Assembly: GCA_005878995.1 (NCBI GenBank)
Contig: VBME01000082.1
Location: 1-11,240, forward strand
Direction: 5' to 3'
Origin: Methanobacteriota archaeon
Lineage (GTDB): Archaea > Thermoplasmatota > Thermoplasmata > RBG-16-68-12
Length of the DNA: 11,240 bases
Made by a program: the position numbers and the translations under genes. Shown one piece after another: positions 6,647 through 11,240 of the stretch (the first letter of the stretch is position 1; the number at the start of each line of letters is the position of its first letter). The notes beneath the pieces were generated by a model. That model searched no databases and had not been told where the DNA came from. It saw only the letters and a program-made list of their open reading frames with translations.

Positions 6647-9600
6647 TTGCGTAGCCGACTCGCTGCCTGGATCACAATCGTAGCGATCGTCGCCGTTTCC
6701 ATCTTGCCTCTCCTGACGGTCGCGGCTCCGATTCCGTACGGCCATTCTTGGGGCACGAACGATAACGAACGCGCGACCGCGGTCGTCGTCGACGGGGCCG
6801 GGAACGTCCTCATCGCGGGCAACCAGCAGAATCTGAGCACGTTCGAACAGCGAGGGTTCGTCGCGAAATTCGCCCCCTCCGGGAATCTCCTGTGGAACCG
6901 CGTGTTCCCGTTCGATGTGAACACGAGCGTCGACCTCTCTCTCGCCGCGGGCGGGGACGTCTACGTCCTCGGAATGAAGACCACGAGCTATTCGGTCCCC
7001 GCGCCCAACGGGACCTACAACGTGTCGGTCCCGGCCTCGTTCGTCGCGCGGATCTCGGCCGACGGAGCCCTGGTGTTTGCCGAGAACATCACGGAGATCG
7101 TGTACCCGCAGCGGATCGCCACGGACCCGCTAACAGGGGGGTTCGTCGTCTTGGGACGCGGCTCCTCCTATGCGAACGGGATCGTTGCGGCTTTCACATC
7201 GAGCGGCTCCCTTCGCTGGGTTCAAGCGTCCGGGACCTCGGCCGGGCCGGCGGCGATCGCGGTCGATGGCGCCGGCCGCTCGTTCGTCCTCTTCGATCGG
7301 TTCAACGGGAATTCCGCCGTCGACGCCTTCGATAGCAACGGCACGTTGCTGGGCCAGACCGTCATCGGCTCTTACTACTCCACGCCGGTCTACCCGAGGG
7401 ACCTCATCGCGACCGCGAGCGGTCCGCTCGTCCTCGGATACACATCCGGCGGCATCTTCCTGAGCCAGCTTTCGTCGAGCCTGAGTGCCTCGTGGACGAT
7501 GACGATCCAAGGACTCGGCTGGAACGATTTTCCGGTGCGGGCCGTCGATTTGAGCGACGGAAGCATCGAGGTCCTGACCCTGTCGAGCTCCCAAGCCAAC
7601 TCCACGTACGCATCGAACGCGTACCACGTCTCCTCCGCGGGTGCCGTCCTGGACGGCTCCTCGTATCTGAGCCCGGCAAGCGACCAGGGCTTGGGCCCGG
7701 GCTTTGTGGTATACGCGGGGGCCGCGATGCCGAACGGCGCGTTCGTCTTCGCCGGCCTGACCTTGGGTCCGTCGCCGCAAACCTCGTCGCCGGTGAACAT
7801 GTCAACCGGATCCGTTTCCGTCTCGTGGAGCGGGGACAGCCTCGGATGGTCGGCACAGAACCTCACCCTCCATCCGATCACGGACGGCCTTCTGAACCCG
7901 GCCGTGCCCGTGGACAACTTCAGCGAGACTGCGGCGTACCAAGCCTGGTGGGGGGTCACGAACCTCCCCGCGAGCAAGCTCCTGGTCAGCATCTCGACGA
8001 AGCAGTCGAACAGCTCTTCGCCCACGGTCACGTTCAGCGCGTCCGGCAGCGGAGGACATCGTCCGTACAACTTTACGTGGTCCTTCGGAGACGGGACGTT
8101 CGGCACCGGGTCATCCCCGACTCATACGTATCCCGGCGCGGGACGCTATTTGGCGCAGGTGACGGTGCAGGACTCCCGCGGGCTGAGGGGCTACGGCTCG
8201 ACCCTGATCACGGTGACCGGTCCACCCGTCATCCTCTCGATCCAGCAATATCCCTCGACCCCCTATGCGGGCGACTACGTGAGCTTCTACGCCAACGCGT
8301 TGGACCCGGACGGCGGCGCCATCACGTCGTACGCCTGGACCTGGGGAGACGGTTCCGCCGATTCGACCCCGTACAATAGCGTCTCCCACATCTACCGCTC
8401 CCCGGGCAACTACACGATGACCTTGACCGTCACGGACAGCGACCAGGGGCTCACCGCGTCGGCATCCCGCATCGTGCCCGTGCTCCAACGGCCGGACGTC
8501 CCGCCGGTCGCGAGCTTCTTCGTCGGGAACCGGCCCACGGTCGGATCGCCGACGTATTTCTACGCGTACTACTCGTACGACCCCGATGGCTACATCACGG
8601 AGTACCGATGGTCGTTCGGCGACGGGGCGACGTTCAACTCGACGGACTACTTCGCGTCCCACGTGTATGCCGCGGCGGGCAACTACACGGTGTCTCTGAC
8701 CGTCGTTGACAACGCCGGGCTCACGGGCACCCAGAATCAGACGCTTCAGGTCCAGCCGGATCTCCCGCCCGTCGCGGAGTTCTTCTGGTATCCGCAGGTG
8801 CCCTTCGTGAACTCGACCGTGTTCTTCAACGCGGGATACCAGTCGTACGACCCGGACGGATACATCGTCTCGTGGCAGTGGGACTTCGGTGACGGGACCG
8901 GGAGCGGCGGCAACGGCACGGGCAACTCCACCGGCGGCACACCGTATCCGACGCACGTGTATGCGGCCTTCGGGTCGTACCTTGTGCGGCTCGTGGTCAC
9001 GGACAACGCGGGCCTCAACGCGACCGCGAACCACACCGTGTACGTGAACGCCCCGCCCGTGGCGGTCATCACGCCCTCGCGGTCCGTCGGGAAGGTCGGC
9101 ACGCCGATCGTATTCAGCGCCAACGCCTCCCGCGATCCGGACGACCGCATCACCTCGTACGCGTGGCACTTCTCCGACGGGTCGACGTCGACGGGCGCCT
9201 GGGTCGTCCACGTCTTCGCGAGCCCCGGTCAGTACGACGTCATCTTGGTCGTGACGGACGTCTACAACGCGACCGGCTTCGCGGACCTCTCCTACTCGGT
9301 CATCCTGCCGAAGTCCCCCGTCAGCGTGATGGCCTGGAGTCCCTCCCGCCCGCTCGTCGGCCAGACCGTGACCTTCAACGGATCGAACTCGCTTGACCCG
9401 GACGGCTCGATCGCGACGTACATTTGGGAGTTCGGAGACGGTACGGTCGGTCGGGGGCTCACCACCAGTCACAATTACACGGACGCGGGCACCTACACGA
9501 TCGAGCTCGTCGTGATCGACGAGGACGGCTTCTCGGACCGCGACGTTCAGACGATCACGGTCCTGGCCCGTTCGCAGGGCGCGGTCCTGGCCGCGGGCTC

Positions 9601-9952
9601 CGCTACGCCGATCGACGGCGCTCGAATCACGTTGACCCAAGCCGGGACGATCGCACTCGAGACGAGCACGGCGGCCGATGGCACCTTCTCGCTCGAGCAC
9701 CTCGCCCCCGGAGCGTACGCGATCACGATCCGGAAAGACGGCTACCAGCCCTACCAGGGGACGCTCGTCTGGGACGGCCTCAACGGCGACCTAGGCGTCT
9801 GGAGCCTGACTTCGCTCGTGGCGCAAGGGAGAGGCCTCCGCGTCGAGCCGATCGGGATGGTTGGCATCGCGGCGATCGTCGCGAGCTTGATCGGAGTGGC
9901 CCTCTACCGCGTCCGCGTGCGAAGCGCCCGCAAGCCTCGAGGAAAGCGATAG
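6647..9952 (+). CDS. Secreted membrane-anchored surface protein with six PKD domains
   Basis: This 1101-residue surface protein starts at TTG with a strong Shine-Dalgarno. The first about 27 residues form a signal peptide (MRSRLAAW, hydrophobic core, VAA). Residues about 33-430 look like a beta-propeller: blocks such as ERATAVVVDGAGNVLIAGN and AIAVDGAGRSFVLF resemble SBBP/NHL-type blades. Six PKD domains follow, marked by WSFGDG, WTWGDG, WSFGDG, WDFGDG, WHFSDG and WEFGDG near residues 479, 565, 655, 745, 840 and 927. Most are preceded by a DPDG turn. Residues about 977-1045 match a carboxypeptidase-regulatory-like fold (DGTFSLEHLAPGAYAITI). A single helix (about 1065-1086) with a basic tail (RSARKPRGKR) anchors the protein with the bulk outside. 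Many N-x-S/T sites suggest N-glycosylation. It has no catalytic motif, so adhesion, cell-surface structure or polymer binding is the likely role. It appears monocistronic. Confidence 0.92.
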   Translation: MRSRLAAWITIVAIVAVSILPLLTVAAPIPYGHSWGTNDNERATAVVVDGAGNVLIAGNQQNLSTFEQRGFVAKFAPSGNLLWNRVFPFDVNTSVDLSLAAGGDVYVLGMKTTSYSVPAPNGTYNVSVPASFVARISADGALVFAENITEIVYPQRIATDPLTGGFVVLGRGSSYANGIVAAFTSSGSLRWVQASGTSAGPAAIAVDGAGRSFVLFDRFNGNSAVDAFDSNGTLLGQTVIGSYYSTPVYPRDLIATASGPLVLGYTSGGIFLSQLSSSLSASWTMTIQGLGWNDFPVRAVDLSDGSIEVLTLSSSQANSTYASNAYHVSSAGAVLDGSSYLSPASDQGLGPGFVVYAGAAMPNGAFVFAGLTLGPSPQTSSPVNMSTGSVSVSWSGDSLGWSAQNLTLHPITDGLLNPAVPVDNFSETAAYQAWWGVTNLPASKLLVSISTKQSNSSSPTVTFSASGSGGHRPYNFTWSFGDGTFGTGSSPTHTYPGAGRYLAQVTVQDSRGLRGYGSTLITVTGPPVILSIQQYPSTPYAGDYVSFYANALDPDGGAITSYAWTWGDGSADSTPYNSVSHIYRSPGNYTMTLTVTDSDQGLTASASRIVPVLQRPDVPPVASFFVGNRPTVGSPTYFYAYYSYDPDGYITEYRWSFGDGATFNSTDYFASHVYAAAGNYTVSLTVVDNAGLTGTQNQTLQVQPDLPPVAEFFWYPQVPFVNSTVFFNAGYQSYDPDGYIVSWQWDFGDGTGSGGNGTGNSTGGTPYPTHVYAAFGSYLVRLVVTDNAGLNATANHTVYVNAPPVAVITPSRSVGKVGTPIVFSANASRDPDDRITSYAWHFSDGSTSTGAWVVHVFASPGQYDVILVVTDVYNATGFADLSYSVILPKSPVSVMAWSPSRPLVGQTVTFNGSNSLDPDGSIATYIWEFGDGTVGRGLTTSHNYTDAGTYTIELVVIDEDGFSDRDVQTITVLARSQGAVLAAGSATPIDGARITLTQAGTIALETSTAADGTFSLEHLAPGAYAITIRKDGYQPYQGTLVWDGLNGDLGVWSLTSLVAQGRGLRVEPIGMVGIAAIVASLIGVALYRVRVRSARKPRGKR

Positions 9953-9959
9953 GGAATCG

Positions 9960-9976
9960 TCGCCCCCTCGGGGCGA
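9960..9976 (+). other. Perfect 7-bp hairpin downstream of the PKD gene
   Basis: TCGCCCC and GGGGCGA pair perfectly around the three-base loop CTC, seven bases after the stop codon. No T-run follows, so it is not a classical terminator. It may still stabilise the mRNA 3' end or slow the polymerase, and chance in GC-rich DNA is also possible. Confidence 0.35.
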
Positions 9977-10096
9977 ACTCAGGGACACCAACGCGGGCCC
10001 TTGACCGCGCTCCAAAAAGCTTTTCCACAGAGTCACGACTGTTCCGGGCGCGAGTGGGTATCGAAGAGGTCCTCGCCCCTTTCGGGATTGTTCGCT

Positions 10097-11014
10097 GTGC
10101 CACGCGTCGTGATCATTGGGGAACGTGGATCGGGGAAGACGACCTTCCTCGGCCTGCTTTACGCGGCTCAGGTGAAATCCGGCACGGACGCGCGGGATGA
10201 CTTTCGGTTTCACGTGACCTACGAATCCCTCGACGAAATCGCCGAGGTCTTCCAGCAGCTCATGTCTGGGAGCTTTCCGGATGCGGCCTCGAAAGAGGGG
10301 ATCCACGAGATTCGCTTCCACCTCAGCTACGGGAGGGCCGGTGGCTTCCTATCGCGCCTCCGTTCCCGGGGCTCCGCTCCTGGTGAGGCCGCCTCGTTTC
10401 ACTTCATTCTCCTCAGGAATCTCGAAGACGAACTGTCCCCATTTCGCAGAGGTACCTCCGGCACCAACGGCAAGCTGAGAGACATCCTCGATACCGATGC
10501 GATTGCGATCTTGGTGGACTGCACGGGACTCGCCCTCAGCCACGAAGAGCGCGCAGCTGGGTCGATGGGAAAATACGACACTGCAGTGGAATCGCTCTTG
10601 TCCACGATCCAGCGCTCGCGAAGCCGCGACCTCCGCAGCGTCCTGTCTCCGATTTTCGTATTCTCCAAATTCGACTCCGTACGGCCCGAGGCGCTGCGCG
10701 CGGCGGATGTCGAAAGCGAGCCTCCCGGGATCAGCAAAGCGGGACCGAGATCCGCGTATGCCCGAGCGCTCCTGAGCTACAACCTGCCGAAGACGATGGC
10801 GAAAATCGGAGTCCGAGAAGCTCGCGGACTGAAATTCGCCACGCCCTCGTACTGGTTCAGTTGGGTGCACACCGAGGGCGCCGCTCAAGGCCGTCCCCCA
10901 AAGGTTCGGCTTCGTCGAAGCGGGGCAATCGGATGGGAACCGGACTATTCCAAGGACGAGTACATTGCCCTATTGGACTCCCTCCGAACCATCGCGACAC
11001 ACGCCGGCCACTGA
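10097..11014 (+). CDS. P-loop GTPase-like protein (TRAFAC-like, first of a tandem pair)
   Basis: This 305-residue protein starts at GTG (10097-10099). The open frame runs back to a TTG at 10001, but the neighbouring paralogue starts at almost the same point before its P-loop, which favours the GTG. No Shine-Dalgarno is visible. Strand PRVVIIG leads into the Walker A/G1 motif GERGSGKTT at 8-16. AIAILVDCTGLAL (135-147) is a core strand, and FVFSKFDSVRP (187-197) resembles the G4 motif with SKFD in place of NKxD, which points to guanine specificity. A clear DxxG (G3) is missing: the expected region, near FHFILLRNLEDE (101-112), is degenerate. There is no signal peptide or membrane helix. It resembles bacterial and archaeal GTPases annotated as double-GTPase (DO-GTPase) or MglA/Rab-like, which are often found in adjacent pairs, though the exact family is not settled. 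GTP binding is likely, and the process it serves is unknown. Confidence 0.8.
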   Translation: MPRVVIIGERGSGKTTFLGLLYAAQVKSGTDARDDFRFHVTYESLDEIAEVFQQLMSGSFPDAASKEGIHEIRFHLSYGRAGGFLSRLRSRGSAPGEAASFHFILLRNLEDELSPFRRGTSGTNGKLRDILDTDAIAILVDCTGLALSHEERAAGSMGKYDTAVESLLSTIQRSRSRDLRSVLSPIFVFSKFDSVRPEALRAADVESEPPGISKAGPRSAYARALLSYNLPKTMAKIGVREARGLKFATPSYWFSWVHTEGAAQGRPPKVRLRRSGAIGWEPDYSKDEYIALLDSLRTIATHAGH

Positions 11015-11073
11015 AACGCCGGCTCGGCCGAAGGGAGGGGGTCGTCGCGAAGATGATAACGTTGTGGTTAGGA

Positions 11074-11080
11074 TTAAGTA
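11074..11080 (+). promoter_or_regulatory. TATA-like box of the second GTPase gene (leaderless)
   Basis: TTAAGTA lies in a locally AT-rich patch in the 90-base gap between the two GTPase genes. Its centre is 28 bases before the ATG at 11105, the spacing expected for a leaderless archaeal transcript. No Shine-Dalgarno precedes the ATG. This suggests the second copy has its own promoter rather than depending on readthrough. Confidence 0.5.
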
Positions 11081-11104
11081 TGGTCATAAGGTGATGCACT
11101 CGAT

Positions 11105-11240
11105 ATGCCCTGCGCACTCTTGGGAGACCGAGCCTCAGGGAAGACGACGTTCCTCGGCCTGCTGTACGCGGCCCAAGTGAGGTACGGAACCGGCGTTCAG
11201 GACGACTTCCGTTTCCACGCCCCGATGGCATCGCTCGGCA
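11105..11240 (+). CDS. Second P-loop GTPase-like protein, tandem paralogue (3' partial)
   Basis: This gene begins at ATG 11105 and is cut by the window edge after 45 complete codons. It reads MPCALLGDRASGKTTFLGLL and then YAAQVRYGTGVQDDFRFHAP. Walker A is GDRASGKTT at 7-15. Across a 40-residue overlap with the upstream gene, 27 positions are identical, including FLGLLYAAQV after the P-loop and DDFRFH further on, so the two are paralogues. About half of the codons for identical residues differ at synonymous positions, so the duplication is not recent. The TATA-like box upstream is spaced for a leaderless start. Function is as uncertain as for its neighbour, and the remaining GTPase motifs lie outside the window. 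Confidence 0.8.
   Translation, partial: MPCALLGDRASGKTTFLGLLYAAQVRYGTGVQDDFRFHAPMASLG

Noticed and set aside
8111..9700. 529-residue minus-strand open frame
   Set aside because: It is antisense to the PKD repeats. The repeated RVDHDELDR-like strings reflect the repeats on the other strand, not a protein.
10012..10026. AAAAAGCTTTT as a promoter or operator for the first GTPase
   Set aside because: It is a locally AT-rich near-palindrome, but about 80 bases from the chosen GTG with no Shine-Dalgarno in between. It is possible but too weak to annotate.
10001..10096. N-terminal extension of the first GTPase from a TTG
   Set aside because: The tandem paralogue starts just before its P-loop. The extra 32 residues have no counterpart there and no Shine-Dalgarno supports the TTG.

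Overview
The window is GC-rich and densely coding, and it looks archaeal, most likely a high-GC member of the Thermoplasmatota. This rests on several things: TATA-like boxes about 27 bases upstream of start codons (leaderless transcription), occasional Shine-Dalgarno starts using TTG or GTG, a large PKD-repeat surface protein with a C-terminal membrane anchor, and CYTH, MgtC and SPL-type radical SAM genes. No marker gene fixes the taxon, so this is an inference. I see no rRNA, tRNA, CRISPR array, insertion sequence or integrase.

Left part (1-5525). The window opens inside a plus-strand CYTH-domain gene (class IV adenylate cyclase/thiamine-triphosphatase superfamily). It ends three bases from the end of a convergent minus-strand block. 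In transcription order (right to left), that block encodes: a very large membrane protein with a GxGYxYP putative glycoside-hydrolase-like ectodomain and a C-terminal half of about a dozen membrane segments; a radical SAM protein with SPASM-like extra cysteines, overlapping it by ATGA; a 70-residue cysteine-rich zinc-finger-like protein that starts at the stop codon of the radical SAM gene; and, after 74 bases, an MgtC/SapB family membrane protein. The first three genes are packed as one translationally coupled unit and probably work together. The job is unknown but may concern a surface glycan or a modified product.

Middle (5526-9952). A short divergent region with a nearly palindromic AT box separates the minus-strand operon from a plus-strand SplB-like (COG1533) radical SAM gene. 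A 151-base gap with its own promoter and Shine-Dalgarno then leads into an 1101-residue secreted, membrane-anchored surface protein. That protein has a signal peptide, a beta-propeller-like N-terminal region, six PKD domains, a carboxypeptidase-regulatory-like domain and a C-terminal transmembrane helix.

Right part (9953-11240). A predicted P-loop GTPase-like gene is followed 90 bases later by the start of a second gene of the same family, cut by the window edge and preceded by its own TATA-like box. The N-termini of the two proteins are strongly conserved while synonymous positions have diverged, so this is an old tandem duplication kept under selection. The second copy and the zinc-finger gene are the two items most easily missed here.
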